A stretch of 40,441 nucleotides of DNA from an uncultured Methylococcales bacterium (GTDB lineage: Bacteria > Pseudomonadota > Gammaproteobacteria > Methylococcales > Methylomonadaceae), in contig CAIUVX010000025.1 of NCBI GenBank assembly GCA_903902705.1, positions 1-40,441 of the forward strand, written 5' to 3'. Position 1 is the stretch's first letter, and every line of letters starts with the position of its first letter. Positions 9,901-19,987 of this stretch are shown piece after piece. Made by a program: the position numbers and the translations under genes. Under the pieces are notes generated by a model. The model saw only the letters and a program-made list of their open reading frames with translations. It was not told the origin of the DNA and searched no databases.

Positions 9901-11537
9901 GACACCAAAGACATCACTAATTCTTCTCGAATTGGATCTATCGCAGGGTTAGTAACTTGCGCAAAGCCTTGTTTGAAGTAATCATATAACAAGCGCGAAC
10001 GGTCTGATAATACTGCCAACGCTGCATCGATACCCATTGAGCTTATGGCTTCCTGCCCTGTTTGTGCCATTGGTTTGAGGATGAACTCGATGTCTTCACG
10101 CGTATAGCCAAACGCTTGTTGACGACACAATAAGGTGTCGTTATCGGGTGCCATTGCCGATATTTCGGACGGCAATTTCGCCAGTAAAATTTGGGTTTTA
10201 TCTAACCATTCTTCATAAGGATGACTGTTAGCTAACACCGCTTTAAGTTCTGCATCATCAATAATGCGACCTTGTTCAGTATCGATTAACAGCATTTTTC
10301 CTGGTTGCAAACGCCATTTTTTAATGATTTTGTGTTGGGGAATATCCAATACTCCCATTTCTGAAGCCAGAATAACAAAATCATCATCGGTGACTAAATA
10401 ACGCGCAGGACGTAAACCATTACGATCCAAGGTCGCACCAATTTGGCGACCGTCGGTAAAAGCAATCGCGGCTGGTCCATCCCAAGGTTCCATTAAGGCG
10501 GCGTTATATTCATAAAACGCTCTGAGTTTTTCATCCATCAATACATTTCCAGCCCACGCTTCTGGAATCAGCAACATCATGGCATGAGCCATTGAATAAC
10601 CACCTGCAACCAATAATTCCAGCGCGTTATCAAAACTGGCTGAATCTGATTGCCCTTCGGCAATCAACGGCCACAGTTTATTAACATCATCACCTAATAC
10701 TTTAGAGGCAATGGAATGACGACGTGCTGCCATCCAATTGACATTCCCGCGCAAAGTGTTGATTTCACCATTATGGGCAATCAATCTGAAAGGATGTGCT
10801 AAATCCCAAGTGGGGAACGTATTGGTAGAAAAGCGTTGATGCACTAACGCCAAGGCACTGTCCACCCGTTCATCACTGAGTTCTGGATAAAATGTGCCGA
10901 CTTGATCCGCCAGCAACATACCTTTGTAAACGATAGTGCGTGAGGATAACGAGGGCATATAGAAAGAATGCCCATGCTTTAAATTTAAAGCGCGAACTGC
11001 ATTTTCCACTTGTTTACGAATCACAAACAGCTTACTCTCGAAAGCATTTTGATCCATACAACCATCACCGCAAGCAATAAAAATTTGCCGTATCACAGGC
11101 TCAAGCAATTTTACTGAATCACCTAGCCCATCATTATTGACAGGCACATCACGCCAACCGAGTAGCACAGCTTTTTCTTGCGCAATAATGTCGGTTAATA
11201 GCGTCTCACAAAGGCTACGATTACCCGCATCTTGCGGAAAAAATACCATACCAACCGCATACTCGCCTTTTGCAGGTAAGGTAATAGCTATAGAGCTACA
11301 TTCAGCGCGTAAAAAGGTATCGGGAATTTGAATTAAAATCCCTGCACCATCCCCCGCTTTCGGATCTGCTCCGACCGCACCACGGTGCGTTAAATTAGTC
11401 AGTAACTGTAAGCCTTGCTGGACAATTGCATGACTTTTCTGTCCCTTTATATGAACAATAAACCCCACGCCGCAAGCATCATGTTCATTGCGCGGATCAT
11501 ATAAACCCTGTCTAGTTGGTAGCGTACTTTGATTCAT
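6909..11537 (-). CDS. gltB: Glutamate synthase (NADPH) large subunit
   Basis: About 1542 residues. The N-terminal class II glutamine amidotransferase releases ammonia from glutamine; its nucleophile is Cys22 in HDACGVGF, exposed after loss of a short propeptide. A central domain and the FMN-binding synthase domain follow ([19 protein letters not shown] and [12 protein letters not shown]), then the 3Fe-4S cysteines [13 protein letters not shown] and the C-terminal glycine-rich beta helix ([21 protein letters not shown]). The ATG at 11537 is chosen because AGAGGTGA lies just upstream; a GTG at 11543 falls inside that ribosome-binding sequence. It is the first gene of gltBD and central to ammonium assimilation. 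Confidence 0.97.
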   Translation of the reverse strand: MNQSTLPTRQGLYDPRNEHDACGVGFIVHIKGQKSHAIVQQGLQLLTNLTHRGAVGADPKAGDGAGILIQIPDTFLRAECSSIAITLPAKGEYAVGMVFFPQDAGNRSLCETLLTDIIAQEKAVLLGWRDVPVNNDGLGDSVKLLEPVIRQIFIACGDGCMDQNAFESKLFVIRKQVENAVRALNLKHGHSFYMPSLSSRTIVYKGMLLADQVGTFYPELSDERVDSALALVHQRFSTNTFPTWDLAHPFRLIAHNGEINTLRGNVNWMAARRHSIASKVLGDDVNKLWPLIAEGQSDSASFDNALELLVAGGYSMAHAMMLLIPEAWAGNVLMDEKLRAFYEYNAALMEPWDGPAAIAFTDGRQIGATLDRNGLRPARYLVTDDDFVILASEMGVLDIPQHKIIKKWRLQPGKMLLIDTEQGRIIDDAELKAVLANSHPYEEWLDKTQILLAKLPSEISAMAPDNDTLLCRQQAFGYTREDIEFILKPMAQTGQEAISSMGIDAALAVLSDRSRLLYDYFKQGFAQVTNPAIDPIREELVMSLVSLIGPRPNLLGLDEGGTHKRLEVEQPILSNQDLEKIRRIESRTGGAFKTKTVTLCYSVDLGASGMESALDKIYLAAKQAVEDGNNILVLSDRNMDAAYIAIPALLATSAVHHYLTREGLRTKVGLVVETGEAREVHHFALLAAYGAEAVNPYLALDTLSSFCAEIELSEYEAHKRYIKATSKGLLKVMSKMGISTYQSYCGAQIFNAIGLAEPFLDQYFTGTTSTTEGAGLAEISEETIRRHRIAFGNAPLYRNALDIGGEYAFRLRGEAHTWTPATISTLQHATRSNSYEKYAEFCRLIDDQNENLLTLRGLMKFKEAATPVPLDEVESAADIVKRFATGAMSFGSISYEAHTNLAIAMNRIGGKSNTGEGGELPERFKPLPNGDSMRSAIKQVASGRFGVTTEYLVNADDIQIKVSQGAKPGEGGQLPGHKVDAVIAKVRHSTQGVGLISPPPHHDIYSIEDLAQLIHDLKNVNPQARISVKLVSEVGVGTVAAGVAKAHADHVTISGYDGGTGASPMTSIKHAGLPWEIGLAETHQTLVLNKLRGRIAVQVDGGLRTGRDVIIGALLGADEFGFATAPLIVSGCLMMRKCHLNTCPVGVATQDPELRKRFTGQPEHVVNYFFMVAEDVRQWMAKLGFRNLNELIGRSDLLDMNQAINHWKTEGLDFSRIFYKPEVDANTAVYQTETQDHGLEHALDHTLIAQAKLALDEGKPVEIHTPIRSLNRTFGAMLSGEVAKRYGHKGLPDDTIAIYAKGTAGQSFGAFLAQGISIELQGDGNDYVGKGMSGGRLAIYQPKDCPIKPEENIIVGNTVLYGAVSGECYFSGIAGERFAVRNSGAIAVVEGVGDHGCEYMTGGVVVVLGKTGRNFAAGMSGGVAYVLDEAGDFDKLCNMAMVELEPLLIEDETLEVTAHQGGDLEMHGLVDLMSDMTRDDARCLKKLIQNHQHYTNSQRAKHILTHWKDYLPRFVKVMPVDYREALKKIELAQAATVQKEAI

Positions 11538-11543
11538 TGTCAC

Positions 11544-11893
11544 CTCTAAAGTGTGTGTTGAGGATTACTATTATATTACTTACAGACCATTGTGGTATAT
11601 TTTTACGAAGCTCAGAAGCTCACGCGTTGGCAAAACCGCTAAATTTTACAGATAAAAACCCAGTGCGTCACTCGATTTTTTACCTTTTACTTCCTAGTTA
11701 TGCTAAGTAACTGCCAGTTTCTCATATTAACTTGTACCAATCGCATTCATCTACTACCTTAAAAATTAATTCTGTGTTTACTGTTAGCACACAAAAATAC
11801 ACTACACAGTGGATTATTACCCAACTATTTATTGAAACAGGATAAAATAGGGTATCGATTTAATAATATTAACTAGCTAAGGATAAAAAACCC
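11544..11893. promoter_or_regulatory. Divergent gltB / glgP intergenic region
   Basis: A 350-bp A+T-rich gap between divergent operons with no convincing gene. Towards gltB, ATTATA at 11570-11575 reads TATAAT on the minus strand and could be a -10 box, but no good -35 is at the right distance. Towards glgP, TTGAAA at 11832-11837 with TATCGA at 11853-11858 is a poor sigma70-like pair. AAGGA about 12 bases before the glgP ATG is a plausible ribosome-binding site. No clear operator was seen. Confidence 0.4.
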
Positions 11894-14404
11894 ATGCCGC
11901 ATAGACGTTTTAAAACCAGTAGCCCAAAGTCTACTATAACGACCCTTCCTAATTTAGGGATGGATAAGAAACACATGGAGGCTGATTTCAAACGCTATTA
12001 TGGACACCGACTTGGTAGGGATGAAAATTGCCTTTCTCTACACTACGCTTATGAGGCATTGTCTTTAGCGATTAGTGATCGGCTTACAGAACGCTGGAAA
12101 AAAACCTATAACGCCTATAAAGAACAGGATTGTAAAAGAGCTTATTATTTATCAATGGAGTTTTTGATGGGACGTACCCTCAGTAATGCCATGATTAATT
12201 TGGGCATTAGCGATGTTGTTGATAAAACCTTGTACGATTTAGGTTTAGACCTCGAAGAATTGGTTGAAACCGAAGCAGATGCTGGGCTAGGCAATGGTGG
12301 TTTAGGTCGCTTAGCTGCGTGTTTTATCGATAGTTGCGCTACTTTACAATTACCCGTCACAGGTTATGGCTTGCGTTATGAATACGGAATGTTTTCGCAG
12401 GATATTACTAACGGTGAGCAGGTAGAAAAACCCGATCATTGGTTGCGTAACGGTAATGTTTGGGAAATTGAACGTCAGGAATATACCCAAAAAATTAAAT
12501 TTGGTGGACGTACTGAAATCCATACCGATGAAAACGGTCATAAGCGTGTTTGTTGGATAGAGAGCCACGATGTATTGGCAGTGCCTTTCGACACGCCTAT
12601 TCCTGGTTATCAAAACGGCACGGTGAATACCTTGCGTTTATGGAAAGCCGCTGCAACCGATGAATTTGATTTACAAGAATTTAACGAAGGTGATTATGCA
12701 GAATCGGTGGCGGCAAAAAATACCGCTGAAAATATCACCATGGTGTTATATCCCAATGATGCCAATGAAAATGGCAAAGCACTGCGTTTACGCCAACAAT
12801 ATTTACTCGCCTCTGCCAGCTTACAAGATATATTACAAACGTGGGTTGGTCGGCATAATAATGACTTTACTGATTTTGCCGCGAAAAATGCTTTCCAATT
12901 AAATGATACCCATCCGAGTATTGCAGTTGCCGAACTGATGCGTTTGTTGATTGATATTCATGGTTTATCGTGGGATAAAGCATGGTCAATTACTACTAAC
13001 ACGATGGCTTACACCAACCATACGCTATTACCAGAAGCCTTAGAACGTTGGTCTGTCGGCTTAATGAAAGAGTTGTTGCCCAGAATCATGGAAATTATTT
13101 TTGATATTAATGCCCATTTTATGTCCGAAGTCTCTTTGCGTTGGCCCGCTGATAAAGACCGTCTAGCGCGTATGTCGCTGATTGAAGAAGGTCACGATAA
13201 AAAAGTTCGTATGGCTTATTTAGCGATTGTTGGCAGTCATTCAGTGAACGGTGTGGCTGCACTGCATTCAAAATTGTTACAACAAGGTTTATTTAACGAT
13301 TTTTATCAGTTATGGCCTGCAAAATTCAATAATAAGACTAACGGTGTTACTCCACGTCGTTGGCTGGCAATGTGTAACCCAGAACTAGCAGAATTAATTA
13401 CCGACACCATCGGTGATGGTTGGGTGACAGACTTATCCTTGTTACAAAAATTAACGCCTTACGCAGATGATCAAGCCTTCCGTGATCGTTGGTATAAAGT
13501 TCAACAAGATGCTAAACAAAGATTAATAGACTTTAAAAAACAAGAGCTGGATATTGATTTAAATGTCAACGCGCTGTTTGATGTACAAGTCAAACGTATT
13601 CATGAATATAAACGTCAATTGCTCAACGTCCTGCACGTCATTCACTTGTATGAACGCATTAAACGTGGCGATACAGTCAATTGGGTGGATCGTTGTGTCT
13701 TAATCGGTGGTAAAGCCGCGCCTGGTTATTTCATGGCAAAACGGATTATCAAGTTCATCAATAATGTCGCCACAGTCATTAACAACGACCCCGATGTTGG
13801 TGACAAATTAAAATTAGTCTTCCTGCCCAATTATCGCGTCTCAGCGATGGAAAAAATTTGCCCTGGTGCCGATTTATCTGAGCAAATTTCGACTGCGGGC
13901 AAAGAAGCATCAGGCACAGGCAACATGAAATTCATGATGAATGGCGCGATTACCATCGGTACATTAGATGGCGCGAACATCGAAATTCGTGAAGAAGTCG
14001 GTGATGATAATTTCTTTTTGTTTGGCTTAACGGAAGAAGAAGTCGAAGCCTCACGTCATCGTTATGATCCTGTCGGCATCATTAGCCAAGATGAAGAGTT
14101 GCAAAAAGTCATGAATTTGCTCGAATGTGGACATTTCAATCAATTTGAACCGCATATTTTTGACTGCATTATTGACTCGATAAAAAGTCCGAATGATCCT
14201 TGGTTAACGATTGCCGATTTCCGCAGTTTTGTGAATGCGCAAAAACAAGTGGAAATAGCCTATCGAGACAAAGAGCGTTGGACACGCATGAGTATTTTAA
14301 ATACTGCGTGCAGTGGCAAGTTTTCCACCGATAGAACCATCACTGAATACAACAACGAAATCTGGAAACTCGACCCCATCAGCATTAATAACGACTACTC
14401 ATAA
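11894..14404 (+). CDS. glgP: Glycogen/alpha-glucan phosphorylase
   Basis: An 836-residue GT35 phosphorylase that releases glucose-1-phosphate from glycogen or maltodextrin. The family core is clear: [65 protein letters not shown], and the pyridoxal-phosphate site [14 protein letters not shown], with the Schiff-base lysine at residue 679. Length is in the usual range (E. coli GlgP 815). The start has AAGGA upstream. The stop TAA overlaps the trmL ATG (TAATG), so the two are co-translated. No other glycogen gene is in the window. Confidence 0.95.
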   Translation: MPHRRFKTSSPKSTITTLPNLGMDKKHMEADFKRYYGHRLGRDENCLSLHYAYEALSLAISDRLTERWKKTYNAYKEQDCKRAYYLSMEFLMGRTLSNAMINLGISDVVDKTLYDLGLDLEELVETEADAGLGNGGLGRLAACFIDSCATLQLPVTGYGLRYEYGMFSQDITNGEQVEKPDHWLRNGNVWEIERQEYTQKIKFGGRTEIHTDENGHKRVCWIESHDVLAVPFDTPIPGYQNGTVNTLRLWKAAATDEFDLQEFNEGDYAESVAAKNTAENITMVLYPNDANENGKALRLRQQYLLASASLQDILQTWVGRHNNDFTDFAAKNAFQLNDTHPSIAVAELMRLLIDIHGLSWDKAWSITTNTMAYTNHTLLPEALERWSVGLMKELLPRIMEIIFDINAHFMSEVSLRWPADKDRLARMSLIEEGHDKKVRMAYLAIVGSHSVNGVAALHSKLLQQGLFNDFYQLWPAKFNNKTNGVTPRRWLAMCNPELAELITDTIGDGWVTDLSLLQKLTPYADDQAFRDRWYKVQQDAKQRLIDFKKQELDIDLNVNALFDVQVKRIHEYKRQLLNVLHVIHLYERIKRGDTVNWVDRCVLIGGKAAPGYFMAKRIIKFINNVATVINNDPDVGDKLKLVFLPNYRVSAMEKICPGADLSEQISTAGKEASGTGNMKFMMNGAITIGTLDGANIEIREEVGDDNFFLFGLTEEEVEASRHRYDPVGIISQDEELQKVMNLLECGHFNQFEPHIFDCIIDSIKSPNDPWLTIADFRSFVNAQKQVEIAYRDKERWTRMSILNTACSGKFSTDRTITEYNNEIWKLDPISINNDYS

Positions 14405-14892
14405 TGTTTCATATTGTTTTGTATGAGCCAGAAATTCCAGCAAATACGGGCAATATTATTCGATTGTGTGCCAACACAGGGGCGCGTTTACATTTAATCA
14501 AACCGCTAGGGTTTGACTTGGATGACAAAAAATTGCGCCGCGCAGGGTTGGATTATCATGAATGGGTGGCGGTGCAAGAACACGATTCTTACGCCGCTTT
14601 TCTCGATACCGTTAAACCACAACGGCTATTCGCGCTGACTACCAAAGGTCAGCGTATTGTTAGTGAGGTAAAATTCCAAGCGCACGATGCTTTATTGTTT
14701 GGCCCTGAAACCAGAGGACTGCCCGCAACTATCCTAGCCGAACTCGGTGCAGAACACTGTTTGTATTTACCCATGACCCCCACCAGCCGCAGTTTAAATT
14801 TATCCAATACTGTCTCAATTGTCCTATACGAAGCGTGGCGGCAATTGGATTTTTCTGGGGCGTTGATAAAGGATGTATCGTCAACGGCTTAG
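14404..14892 (+). CDS. trmL: tRNA (cytidine(34)-2'-O)-methyltransferase
   Basis: A 162-residue SPOUT methyltransferase that methylates the ribose of the wobble nucleotide (C34/U34) in tRNA-Leu. Typical trefoil-knot motifs are present: [19 protein letters not shown] at residues 8-26, [10 protein letters not shown] at about 100, and [19 protein letters not shown] near the C-terminus. E. coli TrmL has nearly the same length (157). The ATG overlaps the glgP stop, an unusual partner that probably reflects chance operon formation. The gene is followed by a hairpin and faces chrA convergently. Confidence 0.95.
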   Translation: MFHIVLYEPEIPANTGNIIRLCANTGARLHLIKPLGFDLDDKKLRRAGLDYHEWVAVQEHDSYAAFLDTVKPQRLFALTTKGQRIVSEVKFQAHDALLFGPETRGLPATILAELGAEHCLYLPMTPTSRSLNLSNTVSIVLYEAWRQLDFSGALIKDVSSTA

Positions 14893-14962
14893 GTGTAGCC
14901 ACTATGGTTATTGCCTCAGCCAAGGCTTTATATCGGCGTTGAATAAATTGCACAGTTTCGTA

Positions 14963-14996
14963 GCGTGGGCAAACGCTAGAATAGTTTTGCCCACGC
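14963..14996. terminator. Hairpin between convergent trmL and chrA
   Basis: GCGTGGGCAAA (14963-14973) pairs with TTTGCCCACGC (14986-14996) across a 12-nt loop. There is no long U-tract on either strand, so it may be a weak bidirectional terminator or a copy of the GTGGGCAAA-type dispersed repeat also seen at 31900-31922. Confidence 0.5.
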
Positions 14997-15003
14997 CACA
15001 TGA

Positions 15004-16353
15004 CTACAGATTTAACGGTAAAAACAAACACAAAAATCCTACTGCACCACAAACAGCGATAACAGTAATAATGCCCACTTTATAACGAAACAATGCCAAT
15101 GACGCAGAGGCAGTAATCAGCGCGGCAATCACATCAAAAGACCCTGAAAAACCGTGCGGAAACAGAATATGCACCGCAAAAAACACCGCTAGATTAACAA
15201 TCACCCCGACCACAGCAGCCGTAATCGCTGATAATGGCGCGGTGAATTTTAAATTTCCGTGGGTTGATTCGATTAACGGTGCGCCCGCTAAAATAAATAA
15301 AAAACTGGGCAAAAAGGTAAAATAAGTCACCACTACTGCCGCAATAATACCCGACATTAATGGCGTATCCGCCGCGAGAGGCAAAGCATTCCAACCCCCT
15401 AAAAAGCCGACAAAGGTGACTATCATAATTAATGGACCAGGAGTCGTTTCACCTAACGCCAGACCATCCATCATTTGTGCGGCACTGAGCCAATGGAAAT
15501 GTTCGACTGCACCCTGATAAACATAAGGCAAAACAGCATAAGCCCCGCCAAACGTCAGCAATGCCGCCTTAGTAAAAAACCAGCCCATTTGTGTTAGTCC
15601 ACCATTCCAGCCGTATTGAGCGCACAAAAATCCTATCACCCCGCCCCACAACAACAAGCCAACCACAATAATGGTCAGCAATCGCCACCAACGAAAACGG
15701 GCATGATCAGGAATTGGCGTGTCATCATCAATCAGGGCTTTACCGAAGCTGTGTTTTACCGCGCCGTGTCCACCACCAACGATGAAATATTGCGGTAAAA
15801 ATTTTCCACCAACTGCACCGATTAGTGCGGCAATTAACACGATCAACGGAAAAGGCGCGTGCAGTATAAAAATCGTACCAAAAGCCAAGGCAGCTAACAT
15901 CCACAACAGCCAGTTTTTCAATGCCCTAGAACCAATACGATAGGCGGCAAATAACACAATCGCCGTCACCGCAGGTTTAATACCATAAAGCACCGCTGCC
16001 ACGGCGGGCAGTTGCCCAAAACGCATATATACCCAACCTAACACAATCAACAGCAACAGCGAGGGCAGAATAAAAAGCAATCCAGCGATAATGCCGCCTG
16101 TCGTACGGTGCATTAACCAACCCAAATAGGTCGCCAATTGTTGCGCTTCAGGACCTGGCAATAACATACAGTAATTAAGCGCGTGCAAAAATCGTCGCTC
16201 AGAAATCCACTGCCGCCGCTCGACTAGCTCTTGGTGCATAATGGCAATTTGCCCCGCAGGTCCGCCGAAGCTAATAAAGCCGAGTTTTAACCAAAATAAA
16301 AATGCCTGTATCGCAGTGACTGAGGGTGGCTCTTGGTTATTGTCGTTTATCAT
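15004..16353 (-). CDS. chrA: Chromate transporter, two-domain (ChrA)
   Basis: About 449 residues of mostly membrane protein. It contains two CHR domains, as expected for long-chain chromate ion transporters: the first begins FWLKLGFISFGGPAGQIAIM with LLPGPEAQQLATYLGW, and the second carries FTKAALLTFGGAYAVLPYV with ALGETTPGPLIMIVTFVGF. Members export chromate, and some give chromate resistance; the physiological substrate here is inferred from family only. The ATG at 16353 is preferred because AGGAG stands about ten bases upstream; an in-frame ATG at 16377 would add eight residues. It is transcribed in the same direction as aspS but separated by a repeat-bearing spacer. Confidence 0.9.
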   Translation of the reverse strand: MINDNNQEPPSVTAIQAFLFWLKLGFISFGGPAGQIAIMHQELVERRQWISERRFLHALNYCMLLPGPEAQQLATYLGWLMHRTTGGIIAGLLFILPSLLLLIVLGWVYMRFGQLPAVAAVLYGIKPAVTAIVLFAAYRIGSRALKNWLLWMLAALAFGTIFILHAPFPLIVLIAALIGAVGGKFLPQYFIVGGGHGAVKHSFGKALIDDDTPIPDHARFRWWRLLTIIVVGLLLWGGVIGFLCAQYGWNGGLTQMGWFFTKAALLTFGGAYAVLPYVYQGAVEHFHWLSAAQMMDGLALGETTPGPLIMIVTFVGFLGGWNALPLAADTPLMSGIIAAVVVTYFTFLPSFLFILAGAPLIESTHGNLKFTAPLSAITAAVVGVIVNLAVFFAVHILFPHGFSGSFDVIAALITASASLALFRYKVGIITVIAVCGAVGFLCLFLPLNL

Positions 16354-16422
16354 AATTACTCTGCTCCTGCCCTCCATGAATAGGGACGTAACTTTAAAAT
16401 AATACCGTTCGTGGTGATCTGT

Positions 16423-16445
16423 GAGCTTGTCGATTCGACAAGCTC
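16423..16445. repeat. 23-nt palindrome in the aspS-chrA spacer
   Basis: GAGCTTGTCGA-T-TCGACAAGCTC is a perfect palindrome with a single central base. The core TTCGACAAGCTC recurs in the MITE-like element at 38492-38622, and with one change in the copy at 38821-38951, so it belongs to a dispersed repeat family. It could act as a transcript hairpin after aspS. Confidence 0.75.
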
Positions 16446-16500
16446 AACAGTATTCGGTGGATTACACTATCGCTAATCCACCCCACACTTTCGTGAAACC

Positions 16501-18288
16501 TTATTTGGCTTTTTCTTTTCCCGCAGGTTTAATTAACCGAATACCCAATTCTTTCAATTGTTCATCGGTGACTACTGCTGGTGCGCTCACTAATGGACAG
16601 GCGGCAGATTGGGTTTTTGGGAACGCAATCACATCACGGATAGACGTTGAGTGAGTCATTAACATCACTAAACGGTCTAAGCCGAATGCTAAACCACCAT
16701 GCGGAGGTGCGCCATATTTTAACGCATCTAACAAGAAGCCGAATTTTTCGCGGGCTTCTTCATCACCAATGCCCAGTAACTCAAATACCGTTTGTTGCAT
16801 AGCGGTACGGTTGATACGAATTGAACCGCCGCCGACTTCTGTACCATTCAATACCAAGTCATAAGCGCGAGACAAGGCAGTAGCAGGATTTGCCACCAAG
16901 TCTTCTACTGAACAGCTAGGCGCGGTGAATGGGTGATGAATCGCGTTGAAGCGTCCTGCTTTTTCATCCCAGTCAAACATGGGAAAATCAACTACCCACA
17001 CAGGTTTCCATTCGCCTTGTAGCAGTTTAAGGTCGTGACCTAATTTAACGCGCAACGCCCCCATTGCTTCATTAACAATGCTGGCTTTATCTGCACCAAA
17101 GAAAATTAAATCGCCTGTTTGTGCGCCTGTTTTTGCCAACACGCTAGCCCACACTTCGGCAGGGGCGAATTTAACAATCGGTGATTGCAAGCCATCAATG
17201 CCCGCTTCTAAGTCATTGACTTTAATATAAGCCAAGCCTTTCGCGCCATAAATGCTGACGTATTTAGTCAATTCTTCAATTTCTCTGCGGCTTAACTCAC
17301 TGGCATTCGGTACACGCATTGCCACCACACGCCCTTGCGGGTCTTTAGCAGGCGTAGAGAACACTTTGAAATCAACCAATTTCATATCGTCGCCGATGTC
17401 CACTAATTCCAGTGGAATGCGTAAATCTGGGCGGTCAATACCGTAACGTGAAATCGCTTCCGCGTAGCTCATGCGTGGGAATTTGGCATCCAATTCCACG
17501 TTGATGACTTTGGCAAATAACTGACGAATCATCTCTTCCATGATGACCATAATTTGATCTTCAGTCATGAACGAGGTTTCAATATCAAGCTGAGTAAATT
17601 CAGGTTGACGGTCAGCGCGTAAATCTTCATCACGGAAGCAACGCACCACTTGATAATATCTATCCATGCCTGCAACCATCAACATTTGTTTATAAAGTTG
17701 TGGTGATTGCGGTAACGCGAAAAATGAATTTTCGTGTGTACGGCTAGGCACGATGTAATCACGCGCCCCTTCTGGAGTCGCTTTGGTCAAATATGGCGTT
17801 TCGATTTCAAAAAACTCATTGTCATCGAGGAAGTTACGCAATACGCGAGTCACATCACGGCGCACTTTCATTTTTTCTTGCATCACCACGCGGCGTAAAT
17901 CGATGTAACGGTATTTCAAACGCAATTCTTCGTTGACTTCAATGTCGCTTTCAACGGGAAACGGTGGCGTTTCCGATTCGTTTAACACTTCAATCGCTTT
18001 GGCTAAAATTTCAATCGCGCCAGAGTGCATATTGGCATTCACTGTTCCCGCAGGACGATCACGCACCACACCTGTAATTCTCAGCACATATTCGCTACGG
18101 ACGTGTTCAGCAATCGAAAACGCATCGGCATAGTCTGGGTCTACCACAACCTGCACTAAACCCGCACGGTCGCGCAAATCAATAAAAATAACGCCACCGT
18201 GGTCACGTCGTCTATGTACCCATCCGCAGATAGAAACAGTTTGGTCTAGTTGTTGAGTGTTTAATTCTCCGCACTTGTGAGTACGCAT
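16501..18288 (-). CDS. aspS: Aspartyl-tRNA synthetase
   Basis: A 595-residue bacterial-type class II synthetase charging tRNA-Asp. Seen in order: the OB-fold anticodon-binding domain ([20 protein letters not shown] at residues 19-38), the catalytic core with motif 2 ([20 protein letters not shown]), the bacterial GAD insertion domain (about 290-420), and motif 3 ([14 protein letters not shown]). Length matches E. coli AspS (590). Whether it also charges tRNA-Asn cannot be settled here. In related bacteria fmdB usually lies just upstream of aspS; here an accessory island separates them. Confidence 0.97.
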   Translation of the reverse strand: MRTHKCGELNTQQLDQTVSICGWVHRRRDHGGVIFIDLRDRAGLVQVVVDPDYADAFSIAEHVRSEYVLRITGVVRDRPAGTVNANMHSGAIEILAKAIEVLNESETPPFPVESDIEVNEELRLKYRYIDLRRVVMQEKMKVRRDVTRVLRNFLDDNEFFEIETPYLTKATPEGARDYIVPSRTHENSFFALPQSPQLYKQMLMVAGMDRYYQVVRCFRDEDLRADRQPEFTQLDIETSFMTEDQIMVIMEEMIRQLFAKVINVELDAKFPRMSYAEAISRYGIDRPDLRIPLELVDIGDDMKLVDFKVFSTPAKDPQGRVVAMRVPNASELSRREIEELTKYVSIYGAKGLAYIKVNDLEAGIDGLQSPIVKFAPAEVWASVLAKTGAQTGDLIFFGADKASIVNEAMGALRVKLGHDLKLLQGEWKPVWVVDFPMFDWDEKAGRFNAIHHPFTAPSCSVEDLVANPATALSRAYDLVLNGTEVGGGSIRINRTAMQQTVFELLGIGDEEAREKFGFLLDALKYGAPPHGGLAFGLDRLVMLMTHSTSIRDVIAFPKTQSAACPLVSAPAVVTDEQLKELGIRLIKPAGKEKAK

Positions 18289-18368
18289 AAGGTTTCCTTG
18301 TTGGTTTAAAAAGGGTTTATTTTAAAGTTTTGTAGGTAGATAGCTAACCCCACATGAGCGCGTGATTA

Positions 18369-18397
18369 GTTGGGTTGCCAAAAAGCGGCAACCCAAC
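18369..18397. repeat. Palindromic repeat abutting the broken toxin gene
   Basis: GTTGGGTTGCC (18369-18379) and GGCAACCCAAC (18387-18397) are perfect inverted arms around a 7-nt loop. The element touches the stop codon that ends the toxin remnant. Similar GTTGGGTT...AACCCAAC elements occur at 18920-18945 and 22431-22457, and a related one at 19943-19984. Confidence 0.8.
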
Positions 18398-18631
18398 CTA
18401 CGCCGCTTTTTCATTTTCAACAATTTGATAAATTAAACGATGTTGAATCGAAATACGTCGAGAATAAAATCCTTGCAAGTTACCCACTAACTTCTCATAA
18501 GGCGGTGGTGTTTTGTACGGATTTTCTTCCAAAAGTTCTAATAATTTTTTAGCTTGTGGTTTAAGACCTGATTGAGCAATTTTCTTCGCGTCTTTCGTTG
18601 CCTGACGACTTAAAATAATCTACCAACTCAC
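18398..18631 (-). pseudogene. Txe/YoeB-type mRNA interferase toxin, disrupted
   Basis: The reading frame just after the antitoxin is clearly of the Txe/YoeB family: IILSRQATKDAKKIAQSGLK, then PPPYEKLVGNLQGFYSRRIS and IQHRLIYQIVENEKAA. These toxins cleave mRNA in the ribosomal A site. The expected start GTG (18629-18631) overlaps the antitoxin stop in the usual way and reads V-S-W, but codon 4 is TAG (18620-18622) where the family usually has Lys. The protein also stops at 18398, before the usual VLRMWTHYE tail that carries catalytic His and Tyr; a palindromic repeat begins there. Both lesions point to loss of toxin function. Confidence 0.85.
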
Positions 18632-18879
18632 CAATCTAAATCCTGTAAATTAGTACCTTGTGCTAGTGATTCATTAGCTGCCTCATGAATACTAGCAACC
18701 ATATTGGGAATTGAATTAAGAAATAAAGTTTCTTCAATTGACCGCCAATCTTCAGCACTAATAATCACAAAATCTTTACCATCACGTTGTTTAACGTGCA
18801 GGGTTTCATGATTTTTAAAACAGGGTTCTATTTCCTTGGGCAAATTCTTTCGTAATTTTGTCGCTGTAGTTTCAAGCAT
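18628..18879 (-). CDS. YefM/Axe-type antitoxin
   Basis: An 83-residue antitoxin of the Phd/YefM family. The N-terminal DNA-binding part reads TTATKLRKNLPKEIEPCFKN, followed by LHVKQRDGKDFVIISAEDWR, typical of the YefM dimerisation fold, and an acidic C-terminal toxin-binding tail ending QDLDW. Its stop overlaps the first codon of the disrupted toxin at 18398-18631. Such proteins repress their own operon. Kept intact while the toxin is dead, it may remain as an anti-addiction remnant or as a repressor. Confidence 0.88.
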   Translation of the reverse strand: MLETTATKLRKNLPKEIEPCFKNHETLHVKQRDGKDFVIISAEDWRSIEETLFLNSIPNMVASIHEAANESLAQGTNLQDLDW

Positions 18880-18919
18880 TATTATGTCCTTAATATATTT
18901 TAGTATGTCTCTTTATTTG

Positions 18920-18945
18920 TTGGGTTTCGCTATCGCTCTACCCAA
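18920..18945. repeat. GTTGGGTT-type imperfect palindrome upstream of the yefM-like gene
   Basis: TTGGGT (18920-18925) and ACCCAA (18940-18945) enclose TTCGCTATCGCTCT, matching the loop of the repeat at 22431-22457. The 201-bp gap 18880-19080 holds no convincing gene. Confidence 0.55.
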
Positions 18946-19080
18946 TGTACGGGCTACGGGCTTGGCTAGTTGTTTCAATGCGGTGGTATTCATTTTATTT
19001 GCTCATTGTTAATTTTTCAGTGGGGATTTTCGCAACTTCAAATACTTACGTTACCCTGCATTCCGCGAACTCCATGTAGG

Positions 19081-19878
19081 CTACTCGCCAATCAAATTTA
19101 GTAATTCTTTATATTCCTCGTCAGTTAAATTTGGAAATATATTTTTGTCAAATGTTGAATGTGATACTTGCATATAACCATTAACAATTGAAATATCTTT
19201 AATACTCGAAAAAAAAGAATTAAAAAATGAGTCTAAGTAATTATCGAATGTTAAAAATTTTACTGGATAATTATTTGGATTTAATATTGGAATAAAAAAA
19301 CAAACTTTGGGTAATGTCATTAAATCATTCATAGCATTATAGGTATCAGTTTCTTTATTTTTTATTATTTTTCTTGCATTAGGATTTCCGCAAATCCCAG
19401 AAAGACAACAAATAACTACTGGATGTGAAGCGGATATACCTCGTTCTTTTACAAAAGAAATTAAGTCTTTTAAAATATCTTTTCTATCTTTAGCTTTAAT
19501 ACTATGAAAAGGCTTTTCACGAACTTTTTTTATTATTTCTTCATATAATCCATATCCTTCCTCTATTTCACCTGAATGTATTTCTATAAATTTGTCTTTT
19601 GATTGCTTTAGAATCTTGCTATCAGTATGGGCGTGATGATAAAACTCGGAAATTGCTTTCGTTTCTTTTTCAAGTGTCAGCAACATTTGATCCTTTGTTT
19701 CTTTTTTACCTGATTGCCCTTCTATTATGGAAAATATGACTGATATAATGTTCCCTTTCTTATCAATTTTTCTAAGATTAGTAAGTCTCGCTAGTTTATC
19801 ACTAGAAACTTTCTTTCTTGCGACACTATCTTTAATAACAGAAACGGCATTTCTATCTAAAATATAAAATTTTTTCAT
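19081..19878 (-). CDS. PIN-like domain protein, unknown function
   Basis: About 265 residues, very A+T-rich, not matched to a named family by eye. It has a PIN-nuclease-like layout of acidic residues (numbered from a TTG at 19890): Asp12 in FYILDRNAVS at the end of the first strand, Glu57 in IFSIIEG, Asp189 in YNAMNDLMTL and Asp216 in KFLTFDNYL. A lysine-rich helical insertion spans about 60-150. If it is a PIN-fold ribonuclease, it would be a larger relative of VapC-type toxins. The ATG at 19878 (GGA upstream) is preferred over the TTG at 19890. It lies 110 bp downstream of the HEXXH metallopeptidase gene on the same strand, so the two may form an operon. Confidence 0.45.
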   Translation of the reverse strand: MKKFYILDRNAVSVIKDSVARKKVSSDKLARLTNLRKIDKKGNIISVIFSIIEGQSGKKETKDQMLLTLEKETKAISEFYHHAHTDSKILKQSKDKFIEIHSGEIEEGYGLYEEIIKKVREKPFHSIKAKDRKDILKDLISFVKERGISASHPVVICCLSGICGNPNARKIIKNKETDTYNAMNDLMTLPKVCFFIPILNPNNYPVKFLTFDNYLDSFFNSFFSSIKDISIVNGYMQVSHSTFDKNIFPNLTDEEYKELLNLIGE

Positions 19879-19901
19879 TTTAGTATCCAATTATTTCATC
19901 G

Positions 19902-19984
19902 TTCCAACGCTCTGCGTCGGAACGCCTAAGCCGAGTAGTTTTGTAGGTCGGGTCGGGTTAGGCGATAGCCGTAACCCGACCTAC
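19902..19984. repeat. Two palindromic repeats between the PIN-like and metallopeptidase genes
   Basis: TTCCAACGC-TCT-GCGTCGGAA (19902-19922) is a variant of the TTCCCACGC palindrome at 3925 and 23908. GTAGGTCGGGT... (from 19943) pairs with ...ACCCGACCTAC (to 19984); the left arm carries a duplicated GTCGG. Both are dispersed intergenic repeats filling the spacer. Confidence 0.75.
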
Positions 19985-19987
19985 GCA

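Noticed and set aside
6909-11537. Several open frames of 60-80 codons on either strand inside gltB
   Set aside because: They are shadows of a strongly conserved long gene and have no family features.
15004-15394. Second ORF inside the 3' half of chrA as a separate small membrane protein
   Set aside because: It is in another frame of a well-formed two-domain chromate transporter.
18913-18993. A 26-codon minus-strand ORF (MNTTALKQLAKPVARTLGRA...)
   Set aside because: Half of it lies in a dispersed palindromic repeat, and no ribosome-binding site or known relative is apparent.
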